A DNA stretch of 46,697 bases from Rhodospirillales bacterium (GCA_029859805.1 JAOUCL010000006.1:1-46697), one strand, 5' to 3'. Numbered from the stretch's first letter, positions 37,242 to 46,652 are shown. The notes: generated by a model not told the origin, from the letters alone. Translations and numbers: made by a program.

Positions 37242-38747
37242 TCAGCGCATGACGAAGGGGTTGGGCACCTCGCTGGCGGTGGAGATCCAGACGCTCTTGG
37301 TCTGCATGAACTCGCGGATCGCCTCCTGGCCGTTCTCGCGGCCGATGCCGCTCTGCTTGTAGCCGCCGAAGGGCGACATGTAGCTGACCGCCCTATAGGT
37401 GTTGATCCAGACCGTGCCGGCTTGAATTCGGTCGGCGAGGGTGAGCGCACGGCGGATGTCCTGGGTCCAGACCCCGGCGGCCAGCCCGAAGACCACGTCG
37501 TTGCCGATTTCGATCGCCTCCTCCTCGTCCTTGAAGGGGATCACCGCGAGCACCGGCCCGAACACCTCCTCCTGGGCGATGCGCATCGAGTTCTCGACGC
37601 CGGTGAAGACCGTCGGCTCGACGAACCAGCCCTCGCCGCACTCCGGGCGCGTCGCCTTGCCGCCGCCCAGCACCGTTTCCACGCCCTCGCCCTTGGCGAT
37701 GTCGAGGTAGCTCAGCACCTTCTCGTACTGCGGCAGGTTGGTGACCGGGCCGACCTGAGTCTCCGCCGCCTTGGGATTGCCCATCTTGGCGGTGCTGGCG
37801 AAGCTCACCAGCTTGTCGACGAACTCGTCGTGGAGGCTCTCCTGCACCAGCAGACGCGAGCCGGCGATGCAGGTCTGGCCGGTCGCGGCGAAGATGCCGG
37901 AGACAGCGCCCTTGACCGCGTCCTCGATCCGGCAGTCGTCGAACACGATGTTGGGCGACTTGCCGCCGAGCTCCAGGCTGACCCGCTTGATGTCCCGGGC
38001 CGCCGTCTCGTAGACCCGCGCGCCGGTCGCCGACGAGCCGGTAAACGCGACCTTGCGCACCTTGGGGTGCTCGACCAGCGGCTGGCCCACCTCGGGGCCG
38101 AAGCCGGTGATCACGTTGACCACGCCCTTGGGGAATCCCGCCTGCTCGACCAGCTCCATCAGCGCGAGCGTCGAGGCGGAGGTGAACTCCGAGGGCTTGA
38201 TCACGACGGTGTTGCCTGCCGCCAGCGCCGGCGCCAGCTTGAACGACAACAGCAGCAGCGGCGAGTTCCAGGGCGTGATCAGCGCGACGACGCCGAGCGG
38301 CTCGTGCTTGGTGTAGTTGAAGGCCGGCTTGTCGATCGGGATGACGCTGCCCTCGACCTTGTCCGCGAGGCCGCCGAAGTAGTAGTACCACTGCGGCACG
38401 TAGCGCAGCTGCGCGGCCATCTCGCTGATCAGCTTGCCGTTGTCGCTGACCTCGAGGTCGGCCAGGCGCTCGGCGTTCTCGGCGATCAGGTCACCCAGCC
38501 GGCGCAGCAGCGCGCCGCGCGCCGAGGCATGGAGCCCGGGCCACTCGCCCGCCGTGAAGGCCTCGTGCGCGGCCTCGACGGCGCGCGCCGCGTCCTCGGC
38601 GCCGCCGCGCGGGATCAGCGCCCAGGGCTTGGCGGTATAGGGGTCGAAGCTCTCGAAGGTCTCGCCCGAGGCCGCGTCCGACCACTCGCCGCCGACGTAC
38701 ATGCGATAGCGCCGCAGGCCCTCCTGCGCGGAAGCCGCCACTGCCAT
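37242..38747 (-). CDS. Aldehyde dehydrogenase family protein
   Basis: 'TPWNSPLLLLSFKLAPALAAGNTVVIKPSE', 'FTGSSATGARVYETAARDIKRVSLELGGKSPNIVFDD', 'GQTCIAGSRLLV'. Confidence 0.96.
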   Translation of the reverse strand: MAVAASAQEGLRRYRMYVGGEWSDAASGETFESFDPYTAKPWALIPRGGAEDAARAVEAAHEAFTAGEWPGLHASARGALLRRLGDLIAENAERLADLEVSDNGKLISEMAAQLRYVPQWYYYFGGLADKVEGSVIPIDKPAFNYTKHEPLGVVALITPWNSPLLLLSFKLAPALAAGNTVVIKPSEFTSASTLALMELVEQAGFPKGVVNVITGFGPEVGQPLVEHPKVRKVAFTGSSATGARVYETAARDIKRVSLELGGKSPNIVFDDCRIEDAVKGAVSGIFAATGQTCIAGSRLLVQESLHDEFVDKLVSFASTAKMGNPKAAETQVGPVTNLPQYEKVLSYLDIAKGEGVETVLGGGKATRPECGEGWFVEPTVFTGVENSMRIAQEEVFGPVLAVIPFKDEEEAIEIGNDVVFGLAAGVWTQDIRRALTLADRIQAGTVWINTYRAVSYMSPFGGYKQSGIGRENGQEAIREFMQTKSVWISTASEVPNPFVMR

Positions 38748-38904
38748 GCCCCTGCCCTCCTCCTCGTCCCGTCCGAAATTCCCGCCGACAGGCAACGTTA
38801 GCACAAAGCCCGCCGGACGACGAGACGGCTGCGATAATTGCCGAAGCCTTGGCGGGTGGTCCTTCGACGTCCCATTCCAGAACATCATGGTCGCTGCCAT
38901 GGCT

Positions 38905-39225
38905 TTATATCTGTGCATCCAGCTCGAGGTCTCGAAGGATCGCCAGGTAGCTTTCTCTCCGGCTTTGCTGGCGATGCGTGACCAGCGGCATTTCCAGCCT
39001 GACCACGGAGCCGGGGTAGGTCATCTTCACCGAAGTAAGACGTCTGGGAACCTTCATGAGCAGATAGGGCTCATCCCATTCGGCTGTCATCAGAACAGAG
39101 AGGATCAGGTCGAGATCATCGATCTTTCCTTTCCAAACTTTCTCGTCGGCAAGTGGCGTCAACAGGGCCCAGGAAAGCCCGGCGACCAGGACGAAACAGA
39201 CGATTAGTATGATCAAGTATGCCAT
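38905..39225 (-). CDS. Small membrane-anchored hypothetical protein
   Basis: 106 aa with N-terminal TM 'YLIILIVCFVLVAGLSWALLTPLA'. Confidence 0.55.
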   Translation of the reverse strand: MAYLIILIVCFVLVAGLSWALLTPLADEKVWKGKIDDLDLILSVLMTAEWDEPYLLMKVPRRLTSVKMTYPGSVVRLEMPLVTHRQQSRRESYLAILRDLELDAQI

Positions 39226-39415
39226 CAGGCATCACGTCTCTGAGAGGGTTTTGAGTTGCACCTCACTCCCCATTATATGGGCCCCTTCGATCTCCGCCCA
39301 TGTCCGCTGGGGGCTACGAGCCGTCTTGGAAGGCCAGTGGTAGACTGGGCCGGGGCTTGCGGAACAACAGGCATTCGCCGCCAAGACGTCGCCGTTTTCT
39401 TCATGAGCACACAGC

Positions 39416-40378
39416 CTAGCGCGGCAGGGTCAGGGCGAGGGTCCGGGGCGTGCCGTCGCGCAGCAGCGCGACCTCCAGGGTCTCGCCGGGGCGGTGGAGG
39501 TTGAGGGCGGCCAGGGCCGCGCTCACCTTGCGCACCGGGCGCCCGGCCAGGGCCGTGATCACGTCGCCGACCGCGATGCCGGCGCGCTCGGCCGCGCCGC
39601 CGGGCAGCAGGCCCGCCACCCGCACGCCGGCCTTGGTCCGGCGCGCGGTCTCACTCAGCTCCTCGAGGGCCATGCCGGGCGCCGCGCGCGCCACGCGCCC
39701 CAGGTCGATCAGGTCGTCGGCGACCCGGCGCACCATGGCCAGCGAGACCGCGAAGTTGACGCCGATGTTGGCGTCGGCCTCCTTGGTGAAGATGGCCGAG
39801 AGCAGGCCGACCAGCCGGCCCTGCCCGTCCACCAGCGCGCCGCCCGAGGCGCCGGGATTGACCGCCGCGTCGGTCTGGATGAAGTCCTCGACCGGGTTGA
39901 AACCGATGCCGCTGCGCCTGAGGCCCGAGACCACGCCGCAGGTGACCGAGAGGTCGAGTCCGAACTGGTTGCCGACGGCGCAAACCGGCGCGCCCAGGGC
40001 CGGCTCGGGCCCGAAACGCGGCACCGGCAGGTCGTCGGCGATCTTCAGCACCGCGAGGTCGGTCGCCTGGTCGCGGCCGAGCAGCTCCGCCGGTCTCAAG
40101 CGCCCGTCGGCGAGCCGCACCGTGATCGCCTCGGCCTTTGCGACGATGTGCAGCGCGGTGACCAGATAGCCGCCGGCGCGGATCGCCACCGCCGTGCCCT
40201 CCGGCTCCTTGCCCGGTGGGGCGCCCGGCTGGCCACCCTGGCCATGGCCGGGCCAGAGCGGCAGCACGCTGACCACCGAGTCGAGCACCCCGGCCTCGAA
40301 AGCCTGCGCCGGCGTACCGGCTAACAGCAGCACTAGCAGAACCACGAACGGACCGGCCCCGAGCTGCCCTCGGTTCAT
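39416..40378 (-). CDS. Trypsin-like serine protease with C-terminal PDZ (DegP/HtrA type)
   Basis: 'LVTALHIVAKAEAITVRLADGRLRPAELLGRDQATDLAVLKI', 'QTDAAVNPGASGGALVDGQGRLVGL', PDZ 'GVRVAGLLPGGAAERAGIAVGDVITALAGRPV'. Confidence 0.93.
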   Translation of the reverse strand: MNRGQLGAGPFVVLLVLLLAGTPAQAFEAGVLDSVVSVLPLWPGHGQGGQPGAPPGKEPEGTAVAIRAGGYLVTALHIVAKAEAITVRLADGRLRPAELLGRDQATDLAVLKIADDLPVPRFGPEPALGAPVCAVGNQFGLDLSVTCGVVSGLRRSGIGFNPVEDFIQTDAAVNPGASGGALVDGQGRLVGLLSAIFTKEADANIGVNFAVSLAMVRRVADDLIDLGRVARAAPGMALEELSETARRTKAGVRVAGLLPGGAAERAGIAVGDVITALAGRPVRKVSAALAALNLHRPGETLEVALLRDGTPRTLALTLPR

Positions 40379-40382
40379 GGTA

Positions 40383-40598
40383 TCAGCTCTCGTCCTCGTC
40401 CGGCGCCTCGCCCTCGGGCGGCGTCTCCGCGGTCGGGATCCGGTAGGTGCCCTTCAGCCAGCGCCCCAGGTCGACCTCGGCGCAGCGTGTCGAGCAGAAG
40501 GGCTGGCGCGCCGCCACCGCGGGCGCGCCGCAGACCGGGCAAAGGGCAGCCGTCTTGCGCTTGCGCGGCAGGGGCACGATGCGGTCGTCGTCGCTCAT
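40383..40598 (-). CDS. yacG: DNA gyrase inhibitor YacG (zinc-binding)
   Basis: '[36 protein letters not shown]'. Confidence 0.93.
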   Translation of the reverse strand: MSDDDRIVPLPRKRKTAALCPVCGAPAVAARQPFCSTRCAEVDLGRWLKGTYRIPTAETPPEGEAPDEDES

Positions 40599-40610
40599 GG
40601 CGGGCAGTCT

Positions 40611-40719
40611 AGCAGGCTGCTGAAAAAGTGCGAACGCTCACCCTCGCACCTCGACAGGCTCGGGATGAGGGGGCCCGGGATGAGGAGGCTCAGTGTGAGG
40701 GTAAGGCGTTTTCAAGGAG
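40611..40719 (-). repeat. Dispersed MITE/REP-like repeat, copy B (inverted relative to copy A)
   Basis: agcaggctgctgaaaaagtgcgaacgctcaccctcgca...gctcagtgtgagggtaaggcgttttcaaggag. Confidence 0.75.
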
Positions 40720-40753
40720 GCGGCCGGCGCGTTGATCTTTAGGCGACAACGAT

Positions 40754-40854
40754 AAAAAAGGTGTCAGGAACCTTTTTTATAGCCAATTCCTTGGCATCTA
40801 ATACATTGACAATTATATATATTCTATCGAAAAAAGGTTCCTGATACCTTTTTT
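40754..40854. repeat. 25-bp inverted repeat pair around an AT-rich spacer
   Basis: aaaaaaggtgtcaggaacctttttt ... aaaaaaggttcctgatacctttttt; arms are reverse complements with one mismatch, and each arm is itself a partial hairpin. Confidence 0.85.
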
Positions 40855-40856
40855 GA

Positions 40857-41465
40857 TCAGATCGCGCCGCTCTTGCGCAGGAGGGCGGCCACCGCCTCGG
40901 CCAGCTTGCGGTAGCCGGCGGCGTTGGGGTGGATCGTGTCGCTCTTCAGGGACGGGCTGCCCAGGATCTCGGCCAGGATCTCGCCCGCGTAGGGGACGTC
41001 GAGCGCCTCGGCGATCCGTTCGTAGAACCCGGCCCCGTCCGACAGGAACAGGCCCGGCTTCGGGACCCCGATCAGGACCACCTCGACGCCTTGGCCCCTG
41101 GCCAGCTCGACCATGGCGCGGATGTTCGCCGCGGTCTTCCGGTCGTCCTTGAGGCGCAGAATGTCGTTGCCGCCGTGGCACAGGATGAGCAGGTCAGGCC
41201 GGTATTGCTCGAGCGCGCCGGCCAGGCGCTGCAGGCCCCTGGCCGAGACCTCGCCCGGCACGCCCGCGCGGACCACCTTGCGGCGGATCAGGCCTTCGAG
41301 GACGGCGGGATAGCTGGTGTCCGCCGTGGCGCCCGTGCCGAAGGTCAGGCTGTCGCCGAACGCCAGGACCAACGCGTCCTCGGGCAGCGGCGGCAGCTTA
41401 GGTGCCGACGGGCCGCAGGCGCCGGGAAGCAGGAGCAGCAGGAGGAGCGCGCAGACCCTGGCCAC
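40857..41465 (-). CDS. SGNH-hydrolase arylesterase/TesA-like lipoprotein
   Basis: 'LVLAFGDSLTFGTGA', 'LLILCHGGNDILR', 'DTIHPNAAGYRKLAEAVAALL'; lipobox 'LPGACG'. Confidence 0.92.
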   Translation of the reverse strand: MARVCALLLLLLLPGACGPSAPKLPPLPEDALVLAFGDSLTFGTGATADTSYPAVLEGLIRRKVVRAGVPGEVSARGLQRLAGALEQYRPDLLILCHGGNDILRLKDDRKTAANIRAMVELARGQGVEVVLIGVPKPGLFLSDGAGFYERIAEALDVPYAGEILAEILGSPSLKSDTIHPNAAGYRKLAEAVAALLRKSGAI

Positions 41466-42676
41466 TCAAGTCTCCAGGACGATCTCGGCGGGCTCGCCCG
41501 GGGCCGCGACCTCGTTGACGAGCGCGAGCGGGCGGCCGAGCCGCGCTTCCAGCGCCTGGCGCGCCGCGGCCGCGGGGCCGGTCTCGAGCGCGGCGATCAC
41601 CGCCGGGGCGGCGCCGAGAGTCACTGCGGCCTCGGGCCGGGCCGCCGCCTCCCGCCGGACCGCGCGCAGCGCCTCGAAGGCCAGGGTCGCCGGGTCCTTG
41701 ACCCGGCCGCCGCCGCCGATGCCGCAGGGCCCGGTCAAGAGCTCGTGCAGCGCCGGACGGCCGCGCCGCCGGGTCAGCTCGACCAGGCCCGAGGCCGCCA
41801 TGGCCTCGACCCGCGTCGGCTCGGGGTCGTCCTTCAGGCCGGCGCGCAGCGCCGCCGCGACCTGCCGCCGCGGCCCGCCCTCGGGCAGCGCCAGGAAGTC
41901 GATCACGATCAGGCCGGAGAGAGCGCGCAGCCGGAGCTGGCGCGGCACCTCCGCCGCCGCCTCGAGGTTCACGGCGAGCGCCTGCTCCGGCGCCGTGCCG
42001 CGGCCGTCGTGGCGGCCGCTGTTGACGTCGATCGCGATGAGGGTGCGCACCGGCTCGACCAGCAGATGGCCGCCGGAAGGCAGCTCGACCCGCGGCTCCA
42101 GCAGGGCCTCGATCTCGCCCTCCAGGCCCTCGCGCTCGAACAGCGGCGCCGGATCCAGGTCGAGCCGCACGCCTTCCGCCGGCACATCGCCCGCCCTGCT
42201 AGTCGCGCCTTGATCTCCGCGTGGGTGCCTGGATCGTCGACCACGATCTCGTCGGGCAGGGCACGCGCCGCCAGCACCCGTTCCAGGGGGTCGTCGCCTT
42301 TCAACAGCAGGGCCGGCGGCCGGGCGCCGCGCGCCCTCTCTTCCAGGTCCGGCGGCGGGTCCTTGATCCGGGCGCTGAGGCGCAGGCCCTTGCCGCCGGC
42401 GGCCTCGCGCAGCACCCGCACGACCACCGCGTCGCCCTCGGACAGCCGCCGTCCGGGCCCCTCGCTGAGCGGCAGCAGCCCGGGCCGCGCCAGGCCGAGC
42501 TCGACGAAGGCCGCGTCCAGCGCCTTGTCCACCTTGGCGACCCGCCCGTGGTAGAGGTCGCCCAGGTGCGAGGGCCGGTCCGCGCGCCGCACCACCAGGT
42601 CGGCCAGCCGGCCGTCCTCGAGCCAGGCGGCGCGGGTCTCGCCGGGCAGGGCGGAGATGACCAGCCGCCGGGTCAC
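41466..42676 (-). pseudogene. rng: Ribonuclease E/G family protein, apparent frameshift near 42185-42210
   Basis: N-terminal S1-like half in frame 41969..42817; catalytic half 'LIAIDVNSGRHDGRG...LRALSGLIVIDFLAL' in frame 41466..42794; GTG start at 42676. Confidence 0.85.
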
Positions 42677-43320
42677 GGCATGTAGCCGAGGCCGGACAGC
42701 AGCGCCGCAGTCTCGGCCAGCGGCAGGCCGACCACGTTGGAATACGAGCCGTTGATCGCCGGGACGAAGGCCGCGGCCCGGCCTTGGATCGCATAGCCGC
42801 CGGCCTTGCCCTGCCACTCGCCGCTTTCCAGGTAGCGCTCGATCTCGGGCCCGGTCAGGCGCTTCAGCCGGACCGCCGTGGTGACCAGGCGCGCGGCCGT
42901 GCGGCCCTCCGGCGCGACCAGCACGACGGCACCCAGCACCCTGTGGCGCCGGCCCGAGAGCCGTTCCAGGCAGCGCCGCGCCGTGGCCTCGTCCTCGGCC
43001 TTGGGCAGGATCCTGCGGCCGAGCGCAACCACGGTGTCGGCCGCCAGGACGAAGGCGCCGGACTGGCGCGCCGCCACCGCAGAGGCCTTGGCCTGGGCCA
43101 GACGTTGGACGTGGGCGCGCGGCAGCTCGCCCTTGAGCGGGGTCTCGTCGATTTCGGCCGGATCCACGGCGTCGGGTTCGATACCGATCTGGCGCAGCAG
43201 CGCGAGCCGCCGCGGCGAGGCGGAGGCCAGCACGAGGGGCGGCAGCGCCCCCCGGGCGTGCTCATGGGCGCGCTCGCCCGCGCCGGGCGATTGCGACGGC
43301 GCGCTCGTCTCGGCGCCCAT
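42673..43320 (-). CDS. maf: Maf-family nucleoside triphosphate pyrophosphatase
   Basis: '[31 protein letters not shown]', '[38 protein letters not shown]', '[10 protein letters not shown]'. Confidence 0.95.
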   Translation of the reverse strand: MGAETSAPSQSPGAGERAHEHARGALPPLVLASASPRRLALLRQIGIEPDAVDPAEIDETPLKGELPRAHVQRLAQAKASAVAARQSGAFVLAADTVVALGRRILPKAEDEATARRCLERLSGRRHRVLGAVVLVAPEGRTAARLVTTAVRLKRLTGPEIERYLESGEWQGKAGGYAIQGRAAAFVPAINGSYSNVVGLPLAETAALLSGLGYMP

Positions 43321-43334
43321 CGCCGGCCGTCCGG

Positions 43335-43553
43335 TTACTTGAAGCGGAAGGTGATGCGACCCTTGGAGAGATCGTAGGGCGTCATTTCGACGTTCACGCG
43401 GTCGCCGGCGAGAACGCGGATGCGGTTCTTGCGCATCTTGCCCGACGTGTGAGCCAAGACCTCGTGATCGTTGTCGAGCTTCACGCGGAACATCGCGTTC
43501 GGCAGCAGCTCGACCACGGTGCCTTGAAACTCGAGCAGGTCTTCTTTTACCAT
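43335..43553 (-). CDS. infA: Translation initiation factor IF-1
   Basis: '[72 protein letters not shown]'. Confidence 0.98.
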   Translation of the reverse strand: MVKEDLLEFQGTVVELLPNAMFRVKLDNDHEVLAHTSGKMRKNRIRVLAGDRVNVEMTPYDLSKGRITFRFK

Positions 43554-44026
43554 CCTCTCCCCTTGGTCGCGGGTCAAAAAAAACCGCCCGCCTGCAGGGC
43601 GTTTCAGCGGGTCCGACGGCCAAGCGTCCACCGGGCGCGGCGGATAATACATAATACCCCCACGCGAAACAAACCTTTCGCCGAAGGGGTGGTGGCCCGG
43701 TTTGGATTTGGCGGTGCCCAAAGCGCCAAGCGGAGACGCCTGTCGGCTCAATGTCCGAAATCGGTCATCGTTCCGGTGCGGTGATTGAGGCCGAGATTAG
43801 CCACTCGAGATTAGCCACAATCGGTCATCGACGTCCTGGCCGGCAACCGCTAGTTGGTTCATCGGATGCCGGTGGCGAAGCAGATTGAGCGGTACCTGTT
43901 TTACCATCCTCTGGGCGCCTTGATTGTATGTTCGACCGACTTGTCGACAAGGCGTAATGACTTGGTGTTATCCTGGACCTTCGTTACCCAGGTTTGTCAA
44001 CGATATGGATCGGAGGAGGCCGCATC

Positions 44027-45595
44027 GTGCGTTTCATCCTACGGATCGTTGCCACCGTCATGATGGCTCTGCCATTACCCGCGACAGCCGGCACCGTGAT
44101 GTCAACGGTGCCGGAAAAACCCGAACCTGACGCCCAGTATGTGCTGCACATGCACGGCCGCGGCGTGGACAGTGGGCGCAGCACGGCCATTGCCGGCTAC
44201 CGAAGAGTTGTGAAGGCATTGTCGGAAAAAGGCTTCGCGGTGATAAGCGAGGAACGCCGGGAAGGCATGATCGGCAAGTTTCCCGAGGACCACGAGAAAT
44301 ACGCCGGGAAAATAGCAGATCAGGTGGCGTCCCTGTTGGCCGCTGGCGTGCCAGCCGCGAATATCGCCGTTACGGGATACTCGCGCGGTGGCCTGATGGT
44401 TCAGATTGCATCCGGGCTGATCGCCAATCCCGACGTCAAGTTCGTTATCATAGCCGGCTGCTTCGCCGAGAATGGCGCCTACAAGAGACGGATCTCGTAC
44501 ATAGACTCGAACTATGCACCGAAGTTGAAAGGACGGTTCCTTTCGTTGCGCGATGAAGACGATCCGGACTTCGGTTCTTGCGCGCGGTACTTCGAGAAGG
44601 CTTCCGCGCAGCCGAAGTACAACGAGATCGTCCTCTCCACGGGACTGGGGCATGCCGCGTTCAAGGAGCCGCGCGATGCCTGGCTGAAGCCGCTTGTTGA
44701 TTGGCTTGTTGCGGGCCCGGCTGTGGCCCAGTATCGCGGACCGATTATCGACGCCCACAGCCAAGCCGACCAAGAAATCGAACTTGAAGAAATCCTCGCC
44801 CTGATGGATGAGGCCGAGGTGTCGCGCACCATTCTGTCGTCATGGGGCGGACGGCGTCCCAGGGATCTGACCGCCTTCGCCAAGCGCCATCCGCACCGGA
44901 TCACGCCGGCTCTCCGCACCAAGGGGGGCATATACAGGTCGAAAAAGCTCGAAAAGTACAAGCAGTTCCTCGATAAACAGGCGACTTCGCCGTGGTTCGG
45001 CGCGATGGGAGAGGTCCTCCTCTACCACGCGAAAAAGGAGGTACGCGGCGGCAAGGGATCATACTCCTTGCAAGTGGTTCCCCCCGACGACCCGAGGGTC
45101 AGGGCTGCCCTTGCCTTGGCGCTCAAAAGGCAATGGCCATTCGTCGCCCATATCGAGTTTGCCGAAGCAGGCGCAGACCAGGGCGTGTTCATGGCGAAGC
45201 TGGAGGACATGCTCCGTGCCAACATTGCGCATCCGTTCGCCCTCATCCACATGGGACAACTGGAGGCCAAAGAAGCGGGGCGGCTGATCGACGACCATCC
45301 GAACATCTATTTCATCACCTCGCACGCGACCCCCGACTTCGCCCGTTCGGGCTATGCGTTCACGAACATGTTCGTCGGCCATCACGTCGCCTCGCACTGG
45401 AAAGCGTTGATGGTCCTCCACAAGGACCGCTTCGTCCTCGGCTTCGACAACGTCTTCGCGCGGAACTGGCGAAACAGCTATGTCCAGCAGGTCCAGTTAT
45501 GGCGGCGCGCGCTCAGTGAACTGCCTCCAGACGTCGCCCATGCGGTGGCACACCAGAATGCCGAGCGGTTGTGGCGGCTACCGCCAACGAGGTAG
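44027..45595 (+). CDS. Exported fusion protein: alpha/beta hydrolase domain + amidohydrolase-like TIM-barrel domain
   Basis: GGAGGAGG then GTG at 44027; signal 'MRFILRIVATVMMALPLPATAG'; 'VTGYSRGGLMVQIAS' nucleophile elbow; 'GPIIDAHSQADQEIELEEILALMDEAEVSRTILSS' and 'FVLGFDNVF' in C-half. Confidence 0.75.
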   Translation: MRFILRIVATVMMALPLPATAGTVMSTVPEKPEPDAQYVLHMHGRGVDSGRSTAIAGYRRVVKALSEKGFAVISEERREGMIGKFPEDHEKYAGKIADQVASLLAAGVPAANIAVTGYSRGGLMVQIASGLIANPDVKFVIIAGCFAENGAYKRRISYIDSNYAPKLKGRFLSLRDEDDPDFGSCARYFEKASAQPKYNEIVLSTGLGHAAFKEPRDAWLKPLVDWLVAGPAVAQYRGPIIDAHSQADQEIELEEILALMDEAEVSRTILSSWGGRRPRDLTAFAKRHPHRITPALRTKGGIYRSKKLEKYKQFLDKQATSPWFGAMGEVLLYHAKKEVRGGKGSYSLQVVPPDDPRVRAALALALKRQWPFVAHIEFAEAGADQGVFMAKLEDMLRANIAHPFALIHMGQLEAKEAGRLIDDHPNIYFITSHATPDFARSGYAFTNMFVGHHVASHWKALMVLHKDRFVLGFDNVFARNWRNSYVQQVQLWRRALSELPPDVAHAVAHQNAERLWRLPPTR

Positions 45596-45762
45596 GGAAA
45601 ATTGAGTGCGGATAATGCTGGCATTCGGAACATCCACCTCTGTAGAGCGTGGACACCCAATGTCCCTTTTGGATCAATCGAGGCTAGTCCGACACCTGCC
45701 GGCCCAGGCAAAACGCCAATTCCGGGGACCCAATTCCGGGGACAGTGTATCGATCTCTTTCT

Positions 45763-45809
45763 GCCGGAAATTTCCGATGAAGAGATAAGTAAACTGTCAC
45801 CGGAATTGC
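45763..45809 (+). repeat. 47-bp direct repeat, copy 1
   Basis: gccggaaatttccgatgaagagataagtaaactgtcaccggaattgc. Confidence 0.9.
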
Positions 45810-45900
45810 TCCAGGTCCTCGAAGGTCTTGGGGCGGTGCTTGGAGAGGTCGATGCCGATCTCGTCCATGACCTCGACCACGAAGGGATCGATCTCGAGCG
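45810..45900 (-). pseudogene. Gene fragment, probably low-molecular-weight phosphatase/ArsC-like
   Basis: Reverse-complement frame reads RPLEIDPFVVEVMDEIGIDLSKHRPKTFEDLEQF, with no start or stop context. Confidence 0.6.
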
Positions 45901-45947
45901 GCCGGAAATTTCCGATGAAAAGATAAGTAAACTGTCACCGGAATTGC
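45901..45947 (+). repeat. 47-bp direct repeat, copy 2
   Basis: gccggaaatttccgatgaaaagataagtaaactgtcaccggaattgc, one mismatch to copy 1. Confidence 0.9.
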
Positions 45948-46226
45948 GAGCGAGCCGCGCCCGGGCCGGCGGCGTGGCCGGGCGACCGGTCAATAGTACA
46001 ACAATACAAGCACGGCCCCGTTAGGGCGCGGTCCGCACCCAGCAACAACGCAATAACGCATGCCTGACCCTGGTTCCATGACCCTGGTTCTCAACGCACT
46101 CGTGCGTTCAGGCCAAAGCTGGAACCCAAATCACGCTTGACGGCAACACAGTCGCTGACCCTGGTTCGGATTCTTCACGGAGAACTAGGTATACTGTCCC
46201 CGGAATTGAATTCGAATTGAATTCTA

Positions 46227-46652
46227 TTACTTTTTCTTGCTCATTTCTTCTCGGATTATTTCTTGTACTTCTTCCGGCACTTCCATGATGACTGGGTTCA
46301 CCACATCAATTATCTTGGCATCCCGTTTGCGGATCCATATCTCGATAGGCCCATGCCCTTCAATTTTCCTATCCCGATTATAGCTCCCCTCAATCCGCCA
46401 TCTGTCGGTCTCATCAAATGCCTCAAAGGGTCTTTGCAACTTGACCTCGTTATCGCCATAGACATTTGCAACCACCAATTCGGCAATATCGATGGCGATT
46501 TTCGGGTTATTGACGATACCGCCCTGCATTTCCTGAAAAATGAGGAAATAGCCATCCTGATCGTCAGCCACGGCATGACCTCTAAGCGGTTGCAGGCAAG
46601 CCAATCCCACACACAGAGTAAAAACAATTCCCCAGTTCGACAAGGATCTCAT
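46227..46652 (-). CDS. NTF2-fold immunity-like protein with signal peptide
   Basis: 'PKIAIDIAELVVANVYGDNEVKLQRPFEAFDETDRWRIEGSYN...HGPIEIWIRKRDAKIIDVVNP' resembles NTF2-fold immunity domain; low GC. Confidence 0.7.
   Translation of the reverse strand: MRSLSNWGIVFTLCVGLACLQPLRGHAVADDQDGYFLIFQEMQGGIVNNPKIAIDIAELVVANVYGDNEVKLQRPFEAFDETDRWRIEGSYNRDRKIEGHGPIEIWIRKRDAKIIDVVNPVIMEVPEEVQEIIREEMSKKK

Larger units (their letters stand above)
45717..46209. repeat. REP-like cluster bounded by inverted 'caattccggggaca...' / '...actgtccccggaattg'
   Basis: caattccggggac at 45717 and 45731; inverse actgtccccggaattg at 46194; internal 47-bp direct repeats. Confidence 0.7.

Noticed and set aside
43741-43845. 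Short repeats 'aatcggtcatcg' and 'gagattagccac' upstream of the fusion gene
   Set aside because: Only two copies each at short range; too little to support a regulatory or mobile feature
45717-46209. CRISPR array
   Set aside because: Only two 47-bp direct repeats with a coding-like spacer of about 91 bp and inverted outer ends; geometry fits REP-like repeats, and no cas genes are present
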